This document shows positions 1-9,182 of a stretch of 64,000 bases of DNA, piece by piece. Position 1 is the stretch's first letter, and every line of letters begins with the position of its first letter. The notes below the pieces were generated by a model. The model searched no databases. It was not told the DNA's origin and saw nothing but the letters and a program-made list of their open reading frames with translations. A program made the position numbers and the translations under genes. This stretch comes from JBJHCA01 sp050485785 (GTDB lineage: Bacteria > Bacteroidota > Bacteroidia > Chitinophagales > Saprospiraceae). The DNA is taken from assembly GCA_050485785.1 (NCBI GenBank), contig JBJHCA010000003.1, positions 6,742-70,741 on the forward strand, written 5' to 3'.

Positions 1-469
1 TGCTTTCTCCCGGCTGAATTCCCAATCCTAGCACTTCCAGTAAAGCAATAATGTACTCATGTAAAATCACCTTGAGGTCGCATTCTTCAGAATCGAGTCC
101 GCGCAGAAAAGTATACAACACTCCGTAAAGATGCTCATCATGTTGAAGTTTACTCTGAACCTGCCGGAATACTTCAACCATGAATAATGCCCCTGTACCT
201 CTCACAATGTCGAATGGAATCCGGCTGTAGATCATATGCGGACTCAGCTCTTTGATCCGGTGGAGTGTTTTGCCTTCCTTGAAATAGGCCACCAGGTCTA
301 TCATCATAGCCGGTCTTAACATGCTTGGGCTAATCCTTGAATTGGACTTCCTTACCCCGCTGATCACAAAACTATGTCTGCCTAACTCCGGAGTCACCAC
401 ATCCAGTATCAGACTGGTTTCACTGTATTTAGTCTGATGCAGCACAATACCTTGTGTTTTGATGATCAC
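1..469 (-). CDS. recO: DNA repair protein RecO, C-terminal part cut by window edge
   Basis: RecO loads RecA onto gapped DNA together with RecR and RecF. The frame opens at a GTG (469) and reads MIIKTQGIVLHQTKYSETS, the usual RecO N-terminus with the OB fold, then continues open through base 1, so about 156 residues are visible and the zinc-binding/C-terminal part lies outside. It starts 11 bases after the porZ stop codon, so it is probably the last gene seen of the porZ transcript. recR, its partner, is at 9187. GTG is chosen because no ATG lies close upstream in frame. Family call is by sequence recognition. Confidence 0.9.
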   Translation of the reverse strand, partial: MIIKTQGIVLHQTKYSETSLILDVVTPELGRHSFVISGVRKSNSRISPSMLRPAMMIDLVAYFKEGKTLHRIKELSPHMIYSRIPFDIVRGTGALFMVEVFRQVQSKLQHDEHLYGVLYTFLRGLDSEECDLKVILHEYIIALLEVLGLGIQPGES

Positions 470-480
470 AACCGGTTATA

Positions 481-2757
481 CTAATGGGTAAACAGAATTT
501 TTGAAACCATGGTCTGATTTCCTGCCCGGTTGGTACTGTAAACCAGATACACACCAGTCTGTGCACGTCTGCCCATGTAATCATGGCCATCCCATACAGC
601 CTGGCCGCCCAGAGCTCTGGTTTCATATACCAGCCTTCCGCTAATATCGGTAATTTTTACAATGGCATCTTGCACAAGTCCATGAATGGCGATATGCCCG
701 GTGTACGAAGGTCGCACAGGATTGGGAAACACCAAAACCTGGTCGGTTTGATATACTTCACCGCGAGTAGCTTCACCCCTGAATGACTGAATACCGTAAG
801 GTGTGGCAATAAAAACCTCCCCATTCTCATGATTGATCGCAATATCAATAATGTGGTCGGAGAAAAGCGGGCTGTTAGATGTATTAAAGCGATAATCAGC
901 TTCAAGTCCGTCAGGGCTCTGAACAAAAATGCCATTGTTTGTCCCTATCCATTTGCGGTTGCCGCCATCTATGGTTATGGTATTGACACTTTCGTTTTCC
1001 AGCAAATACGCGGCAATGCCTTCTACCTCTACTATCTTTCTGGTTCCGGGGCAACCTTGGTCAAAGATCTGTCCCGCACACTGAAAAACGATAACTCCTT
1101 CTGCTGTACCTACCCAGACCTCACCGTTACGGTCAACTGCCAGGCTTCGGATTGTATTGGTTTGCAACTCTGTATTGGAAGTGGTCAGTTTAATACTTCG
1201 CTGCTGTCCGCTTCGGCTTCCGTCATCAAACACCCATACACCACCGGTAATATCGGATATCCATTTCTGGCCAAAGTGATCAATAACCAGGTAAAAGGAG
1301 AAATTGAGGCCGGGAATTTCAAAGTTTTCCCAACTGCCGTCATTTCTGTAAACGGCCAAGGGCTTGGGGGCTCCAAAATTTGTCATCCACAGGTTTTCAT
1401 CATCGTCAAAGACCATACGGCCTACACGATAACTGCCCGTGTCGCCGGCAGTTTCCATCAGATAACCCTGGCGGAAAAACTTGACATGGCTAGCCTGTCT
1501 GTCCGTTTCCAGTAATCCAAAACCAAACATCCCGGCAAATACCCGGCCGTCTGAAGGATGGGGAAGCACCTGGAGTACATCCATCGTATTGACAAGCTGT
1601 GGATACCTTCCTTCGCGGTAATCACGCCATTCGGCTCCGTTGTACAGATAAAATCCCTCGCGGTTATAGAGGTAACGCCATGACAGATCAATTGAACCTG
1701 CAGCTACCCATAATTCTCCGTCATGAGCCGTAAGGCTTGAAATTCGGGAACCGTAAGGCCCAGAAGGTGTAATATTGCGGCAATGGCCTGATTCTTGATT
1801 ATATTCATGAAATCCAAACCATGTATCACTTGTCCAGAATTTTCCCTGTTCATCTTCCACCACTTCGGCAATCCTGCCAATACAACCTGATGGTGTTTCA
1901 TGGATGGTTATCATGCCTTGTTGATCCAGCGTTACCAGTTTGTCGGGATATCCGTCTGCCAGCATAGCCATGGAAAGGTGAAAAGGGCCGGCATTCATGG
2001 TTAACAGAGAATACCCAGGAAAGTCAAATATCACTTCCCACTGTTGTCCGTCAAACTCATACAGCGATCTCCCCGACTCAACATAAAGCCGGTTGTTAAA
2101 TACCCTCATGGGTCCGGTGGCAGCATTCCCGGCAATCCCCATCTGTTGATTCACAGGTTGCCACTGAGTAATGTCCTGCAGGTTAGATTCAGCACCTATA
2201 GATTGGAGGCCATTTTCAGTACTGATGTAGTATGAACCCTGAAAGTAAACCATAGCGTTGTGCCTCACATTGGTAATGCCAAAACTGCTGGTTTCGAGTC
2301 GGTCCAGATCATAAACCACAAAGCCAAAGCCGCAAGCCATCAACGCATAGTGATTATGAAAGTCTATCTGGTATACAGTTTTATCGCCGGTGATCTGTGC
2401 GTTGCGAATATCGCGGACAGGAGTAACTCGGTTTCCTTCCAGGATATCAATAAGTGCGCTGGAGTATGCTATCAGCAGTTTATTGTTGTGGGAGCTGTAC
2501 TCAAGTACATCAATTCCCATTTCGCTCAGCCCGTTGATCTTGTTGAGTAACTCGACAGAATGGTCGCTGCGGTTGTACCGGAACATGCCTGATGTACTTG
2601 CGCCGTAAACTGCATCGGGGCTAATGGCAATACTGCTGCCAATGCGATACTGGAGGTATGACTGCCACTGACCGATAGCAACGGATGCCTTTTGGGCATC
2701 CAACAAAGAGACATCCAAAAAAATAAAGAAGAGCAGAAAAAGTAATGATCTTTTCAT
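481..2757 (-). CDS. porZ: Type IX secretion system protein PorZ (two-propeller protein with C-terminal sorting domain)
   Basis: PorZ belongs to the cell-surface attachment complex of T9SS (with PorU, PorV, PorQ), where it is thought to hand over anionic LPS for cargo anchoring. The 758-residue product starts with a signal peptide (hydrophobic residues 3-20, ending near DAQ), then a WQSYLQYR motif typical of the first blade, a long beta-propeller region with repeated W/IGT and VWVG blades, and a C-terminal sorting domain from about residue 675 (VFPNPVRPSYTG start, GVYLV near the end). Position next to recO is a common Bacteroidota arrangement. nadD ends 50 bases upstream. PorZ itself is the only T9SS machinery gene in the window. 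Confidence 0.88.
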   Translation of the reverse strand: MKRSLLFLLFFIFLDVSLLDAQKASVAIGQWQSYLQYRIGSSIAISPDAVYGASTSGMFRYNRSDHSVELLNKINGLSEMGIDVLEYSSHNNKLLIAYSSALIDILEGNRVTPVRDIRNAQITGDKTVYQIDFHNHYALMACGFGFVVYDLDRLETSSFGITNVRHNAMVYFQGSYYISTENGLQSIGAESNLQDITQWQPVNQQMGIAGNAATGPMRVFNNRLYVESGRSLYEFDGQQWEVIFDFPGYSLLTMNAGPFHLSMAMLADGYPDKLVTLDQQGMITIHETPSGCIGRIAEVVEDEQGKFWTSDTWFGFHEYNQESGHCRNITPSGPYGSRISSLTAHDGELWVAAGSIDLSWRYLYNREGFYLYNGAEWRDYREGRYPQLVNTMDVLQVLPHPSDGRVFAGMFGFGLLETDRQASHVKFFRQGYLMETAGDTGSYRVGRMVFDDDENLWMTNFGAPKPLAVYRNDGSWENFEIPGLNFSFYLVIDHFGQKWISDITGGVWVFDDGSRSGQQRSIKLTTSNTELQTNTIRSLAVDRNGEVWVGTAEGVIVFQCAGQIFDQGCPGTRKIVEVEGIAAYLLENESVNTITIDGGNRKWIGTNNGIFVQSPDGLEADYRFNTSNSPLFSDHIIDIAINHENGEVFIATPYGIQSFRGEATRGEVYQTDQVLVFPNPVRPSYTGHIAIHGLVQDAIVKITDISGRLVYETRALGGQAVWDGHDYMGRRAQTGVYLVYSTNRAGNQTMVSKILFTH

Positions 2758-2807
2758 AACGTTCGGTGCATGGATATTAACCCGGCAGTACTACAAAATA
2801 TTGCCGA

Positions 2808-3389
2808 CTAAAGATACATTCCCGCCCTTTCGATTTCATCAATTACCGAATCGGGGAGGAGGTATCTTACTGAGCGGCCATTTTTAATGCGATCTCTGAT
2901 TTCAGTAGCCGATAAATACAGGATTGGCATATTGCCGAAGTACCTGATGTTTTGATGCCCGGCAATGTCTTTGGCGGTGCTTTGCGAGCCTACACGAGGA
3001 TACACATAGATGCGGTGATTGTCGAGTATATGGCGATAATTTTTCCACTTGTGCAAACTGCGCAAATTGTCCTCGCCCATAATCAGCGTAAACTCATCAT
3101 GGGTATACCTTTCTGACAAGTAAGCCAGCGTATCTGCGGTATAGGATGGCCGCGGCATGGAAAACTCTATATCCGAAGCCTCCAGTGACGGGTTGGATTC
3201 AATAGCCAGTTTAACCAGAAACAGCCTGTCGTGATCTCCGGCCAGGCTTTTTTTGCTTTTCAGCGGATTGTGGGGCGATACCACCATTAAGACCCTGTCG
3301 AGATCGGTAAAGTGGGCCATGTAATCGGCAATAATGAGGTGCCCTATGTGAATGGGATTGAACGTGCCGAAAAACAGCCCTGTTTTCAT
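2808..3389 (-). CDS. nadD: Nicotinate-nucleotide adenylyltransferase
   Basis: Transfers AMP from ATP to nicotinate mononucleotide in NAD synthesis (cytosol). The 193-residue protein has the nucleotidyltransferase start GTFNPIHIGHL (residues 8-18, with the HxGH pair that binds ATP) and the family C-terminal signature SATEIRDRI. Length is normal for the family. It lies between the M29 peptidase gene and porZ on the same strand with short gaps, so co-transcription is likely. nadC, another enzyme of the same pathway, is at the far end of the window (62988). Confidence 0.95.
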   Translation of the reverse strand: MKTGLFFGTFNPIHIGHLIIADYMAHFTDLDRVLMVVSPHNPLKSKKSLAGDHDRLFLVKLAIESNPSLEASDIEFSMPRPSYTADTLAYLSERYTHDEFTLIMGEDNLRSLHKWKNYRHILDNHRIYVYPRVGSQSTAKDIAGHQNIRYFGNMPILYLSATEIRDRIKNGRSVRYLLPDSVIDEIERAGMYL

Positions 3390-3427
3390 GTTGTTCGGAG
3401 ACTAAATTTCCTTAAAGAACCAATGTA

Positions 3428-4552
3428 TTAAATACCGGCTGATACTTCCATGAGTGCTGTAAAAAATCCGTTTTTGTATATCAGTTCACCGTCAGCATAT
3501 ATTTCACCCCCGTTTCTCATGTCAGCTATCATATCCCAGTGTATGGGTGATTTGTTTTTACCCCCGGTTTGCAGATAAGCCTGACCCAATGCCATGTGTA
3601 TGGTGCCGCCAATTTTTTCATCGAACAAAATGTTTTTGGTGAAGCGGTTGATGTTGTAGTTGGTGCCTATGGCTGCTTCGCCAAAAGTGCGTCCGCCTTT
3701 CATCTTCATTACACTGTCAAGCAGTTCCTGACCACGGCGTGCTTCCCACTTATACACTTCACCGTCTTTTACCCAAAGTGTTACATCCTCCACTTCAGTA
3801 CCCATGAAAATTGCGGGAAATGTAAACCGGACTTTGCCATTAACTTTGTTTTCGACCGGACTGGTGTAAACTTCACCGGAAGGCATATTGGTTTGCCCGT
3901 CAGAGTTGATCCAGGTTCTTCCTTCCGTTGAAAACGTAATATCAATGTCTTCGCCCAGATAACGTATTTCTCTGGTCTGGTTTAGAAAATCAACCAGCTT
4001 TTGCTGTCTTTCTCTCACCTTGTACCATTCAGCTATCGGATCGTCCATGTGAAGGAAACATGCTCGGTACACGAAGTTTTCGTACTCTTCAAGTGACATG
4101 CCTGCCATCTGGGCAGCAGAGGTGGTGGGGTACTGACACAGATTGCGCTTGAGATCACGGGTAGCCGTGCGTTCAGAGTAAACCTGGTAGATAGGTTCTC
4201 TGGCATCCTTGGCAATTTTCCTGCGATCGGGATCAATATCTGATCCGGTGAACAGGTTGAATGGAGCTCTTACCCGCAGATAGGCATCAAACTCCTGAAT
4301 TGCCCGCGAAAAGAGTGGCGATACGTATTCCAGTTGCTCATCATTGCCTTCGGTAAGCATAATCCTGTGCTGCTCTCTGAATCGCAGTTCAAAGTCCATA
4401 TGGCCTCCGGCCTTGATCACCTCACGGTATATTTCCCGTACAAGTGGCTCTGCCAGCGTAGTGGTGTCCAGATACAGGCGTTGCCCTGGCTGAAGATCTA
4501 CACAATAGCGAACAAGAAGTTGGGCATATTTATTTAACACATCACTTGTCAT
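3428..4552 (-). CDS. M29-family aminopeptidase
   Basis: Metal-dependent aminopeptidase of the M29 (AmpS/PepS/thermophilic aminopeptidase) family, which removes N-terminal residues from peptides in the cytosol. The 374-residue length fits. Visible family blocks are NMPSGEVYTSPVE (a metal-ligand glutamate), HMALGQAYL (histidine ligand) and SPIHWDMIADM followed by GGEIYADGELIYKNG near the C-terminus. No signal peptide. It sits 12 bases after hflX and 38 bases before nadD on the same strand. Confidence 0.88.
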   Translation of the reverse strand: MTSDVLNKYAQLLVRYCVDLQPGQRLYLDTTTLAEPLVREIYREVIKAGGHMDFELRFREQHRIMLTEGNDEQLEYVSPLFSRAIQEFDAYLRVRAPFNLFTGSDIDPDRRKIAKDAREPIYQVYSERTATRDLKRNLCQYPTTSAAQMAGMSLEEYENFVYRACFLHMDDPIAEWYKVRERQQKLVDFLNQTREIRYLGEDIDITFSTEGRTWINSDGQTNMPSGEVYTSPVENKVNGKVRFTFPAIFMGTEVEDVTLWVKDGEVYKWEARRGQELLDSVMKMKGGRTFGEAAIGTNYNINRFTKNILFDEKIGGTIHMALGQAYLQTGGKNKSPIHWDMIADMRNGGEIYADGELIYKNGFFTALMEVSAGI

Positions 4553-4564
4553 AACGCTGTTTTA

Positions 4565-5797
4565 TCACCATTTTTTTGACTCATAGGGATATCTCTCCTC
4601 ATAAGCCTTTTTAATCAGTTCGATCATTTTATCCCTGAGCGCATCTATATTTTCCCTGGAAAGTGCTGAGGTCATCACAATTTCAGCCTTCAGATTGTTC
4701 TCCAGAGTTACCCTGAGCTGCTGCTCAATATCATCGCGGGTCTCCTGATCCAGGAAATCGTCAAAATACTTCTCTCTGTAGGCATCAATTTTATTGAACA
4801 CATAGAGCACCGGTTTGTCATCGCAACCAAGTTCTGAGAGCGTTCGCTGAACAGTATTCATGTGTTGGTCATACTGTGGATGTGAAATATCCACCACGTG
4901 GAGCAACAGATCGCTTTCCCGCACCTCGTCCAGTGTTGACTTGAAGCTCTCGATCAGATGATGAGGCAGCTTCCGGATAAACCCTACGGTATCTGACAGC
5001 AAAAACGGAACCGTTTCATAAACTACTTTCCGCACTGTGGTATCCAGGGTAGCAAACAGTTTATCTTCGGCAAACACTTCGGATTTGCTCAGCAGATTCA
5101 TCAATGTGCTCTTGCCCACATTGGTATATCCAACCAGCGCAACCCTGATGAGTTCACCGCGTTGCTTTCTGCGGGTGATGTTTTGCTGGTCAATTTTTTC
5201 CAATTTCTTTTTGAGAAGCGCAATTTTATCCCTGACTATCCTTCGGTCAGTTTCGATCTCTTTTTCGCCGGGTCCGCGCATTCCGATACCGCCTCGCTGC
5301 CGTTCAAGGTGAGTCCATAATCCTCTCAGCCTGGGGAGCAAGTACTGCATTTGAGCCAGTTCAACCTGAGTTTTGGCTTGTGCGGTTTGAGCCCGGCTGG
5401 CAAAAATATCTAGAATCAGACTGCTTCTATCCATGATCTTTACCTTGAGCTCAGATTCAATTTTATTGATTTGCTTTCCGCTCAGGTCGTCGTCAAAAAT
5501 TACCAAATTAACTTCAGCATGCTTTTCCACATAGTCGCTGATCTCTTCCAGCTTACCTTTTCCGATAAAGGTGGAAGGAAGAGGTTGAGGTAATTTTTGA
5601 GTAAATCTTTTTAAGGTGGAAGCTCCTGCGGTTTGTGCCAGAAACTCGAGTTCATCAAGATGCTCGTTCACAGTTTCTTCACTGATGTTGTCCGGTATTA
5701 TGGCAACCAGCACCGCATATTCAGCCTCATGGCTTTTGACTGTCTGCTTTCCTATTTCCCACTGTTGTCCCATTCGGTTACTGTTATTCCTCTGCAA
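4565..5797 (-). CDS. hflX: GTPase HflX
   Basis: Ribosome-associated GTPase that splits stalled or hibernating 70S ribosomes. The 410-residue protein shows the N-terminal HflX domain, the glycine-rich GGIGMRGPGEKEIETDRR linker, and the GTPase motifs GYTNVGKS (G1), DTVGF (G3) and NKID (G4). Length is typical. It begins 17 bases after the stop of the sigma-54 response regulator. The extreme N-terminus (MQRNNSNRMGQQWEIGKQTVKS) is poorly conserved in the family, and the Met at residue 9 is another possible start. Confidence 0.93.
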   Translation of the reverse strand: MQRNNSNRMGQQWEIGKQTVKSHEAEYAVLVAIIPDNISEETVNEHLDELEFLAQTAGASTLKRFTQKLPQPLPSTFIGKGKLEEISDYVEKHAEVNLVIFDDDLSGKQINKIESELKVKIMDRSSLILDIFASRAQTAQAKTQVELAQMQYLLPRLRGLWTHLERQRGGIGMRGPGEKEIETDRRIVRDKIALLKKKLEKIDQQNITRRKQRGELIRVALVGYTNVGKSTLMNLLSKSEVFAEDKLFATLDTTVRKVVYETVPFLLSDTVGFIRKLPHHLIESFKSTLDEVRESDLLLHVVDISHPQYDQHMNTVQRTLSELGCDDKPVLYVFNKIDAYREKYFDDFLDQETRDDIEQQLRVTLENNLKAEIVMTSALSRENIDALRDKMIELIKKAYEERYPYESKKW

Positions 5798-5814
5798 TTC
5801 AAACTATTCCCAAT

Positions 5815-7086
5815 TCAACTCCCTGAAAACTTTGCATATTCCTTTTTCACAAAGTCCAGCACTGCGTCTTCCGAGTCAAACCTTCTGAAAATGCCCTGAA
5901 GTGTCCGCACGGGTGAATGGTCAGCATGCACATGATTTTGCACATCATCAAGTCGTATCCGCTCTCCGCTTAAAATGATAAGGCGTTCCACGATATTCCG
6001 CAATTCTCTGATATTGCCGGTAAAGGGGTGTTGCTTCAATGCTTCCAGTGCAACGTCATCAATGTTTTTGGGCAGCACACCGTATTCGGTACAGATCATT
6101 TCAATAAAATGCTTCACCAAATCCGGTATATCGTCTACCCTGTCTTTTAGTGCAGGTACATCGATTACAATGACGGCCAGGCGGTGATATAAATCTTCCC
6201 TAAACCTACCTTTGGCAATTTCATCCTGAAGGTTTTTATTGGTTGCGGCAATCACTCTCACATTCACCAAAATATCCTTTTCACCACCAACCCGGGTAAT
6301 TCTGTTTTCCTGAAGAGCTCTGAGCACTTTGGCCTGAGCACTCAAACTCATATCGCCAATTTCATCCAAAAAAAGTGTGCCATCGTGAGCCTGCTCAAAT
6401 TTCCCGATCCGCTGCTTTACCGCCGAGGTAAACGATCCTTTCTCGTGGCCGAAGAGCTCGCTCTCAATCAGCTCAGACGGTATGGCAGCACAGTTGACCT
6501 CGATAAACGGATTGGATGCCCTATTACTTTTTTCATGAAGCCACTGGGCAACGAGTTCTTTACCGCTTCCATTGGGCCCGGTAATCATAACCCTGGCATC
6601 AGTTGGGCCAACCTTTTCAATGGTTTTTAGCACTTTGCTGATGGCTGGGGAAGAACCAATAATTCGCTGCTTTTTCCCGGTCTGCTCCACTTTCTTCTTC
6701 AACACTTTGGTCTCAGTAGTCAGCAATGTTCTGTCCAGTGCATTGCGGACAGTGACCAGTAAACGGTTGAGATCAGGCGGCTTGGCCAGGTAATCGTATG
6801 CCCCTTTCTTCACTGCTTCCACAGCGGTGTCAATATTGCCATGTCCCGATAGCATGATCACTGAAACGTCAGGCTTAATTTCCCTGATCCGCTCCAGCGC
6901 TTCCATGCCGTCCATATTGGGCATCTTAATATCGAGCAAAACCACATCGATGTTATTGGTCTTCAGCTTGGCCAAAGCATCCATACCGTCTGTAGCTTCC
7001 AGTACATCGTATTTCTCGAAAGAAAGAATTTCTTTCAGTGTTCTCCTTATACTGGGCTCATCATCTACTACCAGAACTTTTGACAT
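5815..7086 (-). CDS. Sigma-54 type response regulator lacking a Fis DNA-binding domain
   Basis: NtrC/AtoC-like regulator: receiver domain (residues 1-120, acidic pair DD at 8-9, phospho-acceptor D52, K102), then an AAA+ domain (Walker A GPNGSGKE at 170-177, Walker B FLDEIGD at 239-245, arginine-finger region following). The sigma-54 contact loop reads GSFTSA (217-222) instead of GAFTGA. After the AAA+ lid only about 40 residues remain (ending DFVKKEYAKFSGS) and no helix-turn-helix is apparent, so DNA binding, if any, is not by the usual Fis domain. No histidine kinase is adjacent. rpoN is at 27134. Stop and start of neighbours are 3-18 bases away, so it is inside an operon. Confidence 0.87.
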   Translation of the reverse strand: MSKVLVVDDEPSIRRTLKEILSFEKYDVLEATDGMDALAKLKTNNIDVVLLDIKMPNMDGMEALERIREIKPDVSVIMLSGHGNIDTAVEAVKKGAYDYLAKPPDLNRLLVTVRNALDRTLLTTETKVLKKKVEQTGKKQRIIGSSPAISKVLKTIEKVGPTDARVMITGPNGSGKELVAQWLHEKSNRASNPFIEVNCAAIPSELIESELFGHEKGSFTSAVKQRIGKFEQAHDGTLFLDEIGDMSLSAQAKVLRALQENRITRVGGEKDILVNVRVIAATNKNLQDEIAKGRFREDLYHRLAVIVIDVPALKDRVDDIPDLVKHFIEMICTEYGVLPKNIDDVALEALKQHPFTGNIRELRNIVERLIILSGERIRLDDVQNHVHADHSPVRTLQGIFRRFDSEDAVLDFVKKEYAKFSGS

Positions 7087-7089
7087 AAT

Positions 7090-7476
7090 CTACTGATTGC
7101 AATACTTTCCCAATGATAACAATATCAACGTACAGGCATACTCAACTTTTATACCCGCAGAAGCTGCCTTAAAAGCAAGTACCGGGTTTTCACTGCCCGG
7201 GTTAAACACAACTTTCCTGGGTTTCCATTTTTCACATATCCATGATTCGTACTCTGTCTGGTTACCCGGGTTAATATACAAAGTCAGGATATCAAATGCA
7301 GGAATTTCACCAGGGTCTGTAATGAACGCAACATCCGATACTTTGCCCGGACGGATGCCCAAAGCATATGTTTTAATGCCGTTTTGCCTTAGCTTTTCAA
7401 TAGCTGTATAACTGGTTCTGTCCGGATTTTCACTTGCACCTAAAACCAGGGTGGTACAGTTTTCATTCTTTTCCAT
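7090..7476 (-). CDS. CoA-binding domain protein (YccU-like)
   Basis: Small 128-residue Rossmann-fold protein of the CoA-binding (YccU/CoA_binding_2) family. Seen: TLVLGASENPDRTSYTAIEKL at the N-terminus (GAS nucleotide loop), YINPG in the middle, and VVFNPGSENP toward the end, all characteristic of the family. It is cytosolic with no signal peptide. Its stop is 3 bases before the response regulator start and its start is 11 bases after the pdhC stop, so it is co-transcribed with them. The physiological role of the family is not established. Confidence 0.85.
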   Translation of the reverse strand: MEKNENCTTLVLGASENPDRTSYTAIEKLRQNGIKTYALGIRPGKVSDVAFITDPGEIPAFDILTLYINPGNQTEYESWICEKWKPRKVVFNPGSENPVLAFKAASAGIKVEYACTLILLSLGKYCNQ

Positions 7477-7487
7477 GTACTTTGTGT

Positions 7488-8807
7488 TTAAACCAGCATC
7501 CTGATCGGATCTTCAAGTATTGACTGTAGTGTTTGTAAAAAGGCAGCACCTGTTGCTCCGTCCACTACACGGTGATCACATGAAAGCGTTACCTTCATTC
7601 TGTGTCCGGGAACTATGGCACCATTCTTAACTACGGGTTTGTTCACTATGGCACCTACTGCTAAAATACAGGCATCGGGAGGGTTGATGATGGCCGTAAA
7701 TTCTTCAATGCCAAACATGCCCAGATTGGAGATTGTGAATGTGTTGCCCTGCATTTCTTCGGGTTTAAGCTTCTTATTCTTGGCCTTTTCTGCCAGTTCT
7801 TTCACTTCAGCATTGATCTGCGAAAGCGATTTGAAGTTGGCATGCCTGATTACCGGTACAAGCAATCCTTCACTCACAGCTACGGCCACGCCCATGTGAA
7901 TCTGCTGATGCCTGCGAATTTTATCGCCCATCCACGAACTGTTTACGGCAGGATGCTTCTGAAGTGCCGCAGCACATGCCTTAATTACAATGTCGTTAAA
8001 AGAGATCTTGACATCTGTCAGTTCATTGATGGATTTGCGGGCATCCATTGCCCTTTCCATATCTATTTCAATAGTCAGGTAGAAGTGTGGTGCACTAAAC
8101 TTGCTTTCACCCAATCTGCGAGCAATAGTCTTGCGCATCTGACTGACCGTTTCTTCGGTGTACCGGTCCTCTCCGTCGGGTAGTGCAACCACAGTCGTAG
8201 CTGCAGTTTCCGTTTCATCTTTATCAACACCCCGGTTTTCGAGATAAGCCAAAACATCCCGCTTTACAATTCGGCCTTGTTCTCCGGTACCTTTTAATGC
8301 AGCAATATCAACTCCTGACTCTTTGGCCATACTTTTGGCGAGTGGCGATGCCTTAACTCTTTCATCCGCTTCATCTTCAGCATCTGATTCAGATGTTTCC
8401 GATTTCCCGGCATCTGATTCCTCACCCTTTTTCTCTGTTGACTTTTTCTTGACATCACTTTTTGCAGTCACTTCTCCGGTATCTTCCTCATCAGCTTCCT
8501 TTTCCTCTTTCTTTTTACCATTGCCCTCGGCTCCATCAGTAGCTGCTTTAAGTGCGGCTTTATAGTCTTCTCCTTTTTCGCCTATTACGGCAATGATGCC
8601 ATTAACGGGCACCGGACCTTCTTTAACGCCGATATGCAGCAACACACCCTCTGCATAGGCTTCAAGTTCCATGGTTGCTTTATCTGTTTCAACTTCAGCC
8701 AGCAAGTCTCCAGGCTCTATGGAATCTCCTTCTTTCTTAAGCCAGCTAACAATCACACCTTCTTCCATGGTGTCACTCATGCGGGGCATGCGTATTACTT
8801 CAGCCAT
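7488..8807 (-). CDS. pdhC: 2-oxo acid dehydrogenase E2, probably pyruvate dehydrogenase dihydrolipoamide acetyltransferase
   Basis: E2 core of a 2-oxo acid dehydrogenase complex, transferring the acyl group from lipoamide to CoA. 439 residues: one lipoyl domain (lipoyl lysine K43 in ETDKAT), a long Lys/Glu/Asp/Ser-rich linker (about 85-150), an E1/E3-binding domain (VKASPLAKSMAKESGVDI, about 152-188) and the acyltransferase domain ending with SCDHRVVDG (catalytic H412, D416). Single lipoyl domain and order fit Bacteroidota PDH E2; 2-oxoglutarate E2 is less likely from the motif context but not excluded. First gene of the minus-strand block; its upstream region (8808-9186) is shared with recR. 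Confidence 0.87.
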   Translation of the reverse strand: MAEVIRMPRMSDTMEEGVIVSWLKKEGDSIEPGDLLAEVETDKATMELEAYAEGVLLHIGVKEGPVPVNGIIAVIGEKGEDYKAALKAATDGAEGNGKKKEEKEADEEDTGEVTAKSDVKKKSTEKKGEESDAGKSETSESDAEDEADERVKASPLAKSMAKESGVDIAALKGTGEQGRIVKRDVLAYLENRGVDKDETETAATTVVALPDGEDRYTEETVSQMRKTIARRLGESKFSAPHFYLTIEIDMERAMDARKSINELTDVKISFNDIVIKACAAALQKHPAVNSSWMGDKIRRHQQIHMGVAVAVSEGLLVPVIRHANFKSLSQINAEVKELAEKAKNKKLKPEEMQGNTFTISNLGMFGIEEFTAIINPPDACILAVGAIVNKPVVKNGAIVPGHRMKVTLSCDHRVVDGATGAAFLQTLQSILEDPIRMLV

Positions 8808-8839
8808 AATGTATGCTCAGTTTTATTTGAATAATGTTG

Positions 8840-8855
8840 GCAGGCCAAAGCCTGC
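8840..8855. repeat. Small perfect hairpin upstream of pdhC
   Basis: GCAGGC, a CAAA spacer, then GCCTGC: a 6-bp perfect inverted repeat with a 4-base loop, 33 bases upstream of the pdhC start codon. It could be a 5-prime leader hairpin or an operator; nothing else supports a choice. Confidence 0.4.
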
Positions 8856-8916
8856 TCTGGTTCAACTATCGGGTATTCCGGAAAATTATAAGCCGGAATC
8901 TCCTTTAATGGTTCGG

Positions 8917-8924
8917 CAAAAGTA
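8917..8924 (-). promoter_or_regulatory. Possible minus-strand promoter -7 element for pdhC block
   Basis: On the minus strand the bases read TACTTTTG, matching the Bacteroidota -7 consensus TAnnTTTG. No clear TTG -33 element sits at 17-23 bases. It would give a leader of about 105 bases that contains the hairpin at 8840-8855. Confidence 0.35.
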
Positions 8925-9024
8925 TCCAATCCATAGCTTTTTCCCGGCCTTTTTTGCACGAAACCTTTTGTTTTTCACCCTTAAAACAAACATAATAACC
9001 GATATCTCAGGAATTGATTGCAGG

Positions 9025-9058
9025 TTTGCCGGCTGTGATGCCCGGCCTCCTAACTTTG
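9025..9058 (+). promoter_or_regulatory. Plus-strand promoter, far upstream of recR
   Basis: TTTG at 9025-9028, a 22-base spacer, then TAACTTTG at 9051-9058: both elements of the Bacteroidota promoter at the right spacing. A transcript would start near 9063 and run 125 bases before the recR start codon, beginning with the inverted repeat 9064-9107. Either a second recR promoter or the start of a short noncoding RNA. Confidence 0.5.
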
Positions 9059-9063
9059 ATTAA

Positions 9064-9107
9064 GCCGGAGTAACACAGAGGCTCAGTATATGCACAAAAG
9101 CTCCGGC
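9064..9107. repeat. Inverted repeat in recR upstream region
   Basis: GCCGGAG (9064-9070) and CTCCGGC (9101-9107) are perfect 7-bp arms around a 30-base spacer, right at the predicted start of transcription from the 9025-9058 promoter. A separate perfect palindrome GAAAGCTTTC lies at 9148-9157. The rest of 8808-9186 shows nothing further. Confidence 0.45.
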
Positions 9108-9174
9108 CAAATAGCTTCAGCTTGAAAGCAAGCAATATCACAAAACAGAAAGCTTTCATTTGCATTGGCCTTAT

Positions 9175-9182
9175 TACCTTTG
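9175..9182 (+). promoter_or_regulatory. recR-proximal promoter -7 element
   Basis: TACCTTTG, a perfect -7 match, ends only 4 bases before the recR ATG at 9187. By the usual spacing transcription would begin at or next to the start codon, giving a leaderless mRNA. A -33 TTG at standard distance is not evident. Confidence 0.5.

Noticed and set aside
829..1515. 228-codon plus-strand frame
   Set aside because: It is antisense to porZ and has no protein-like features.
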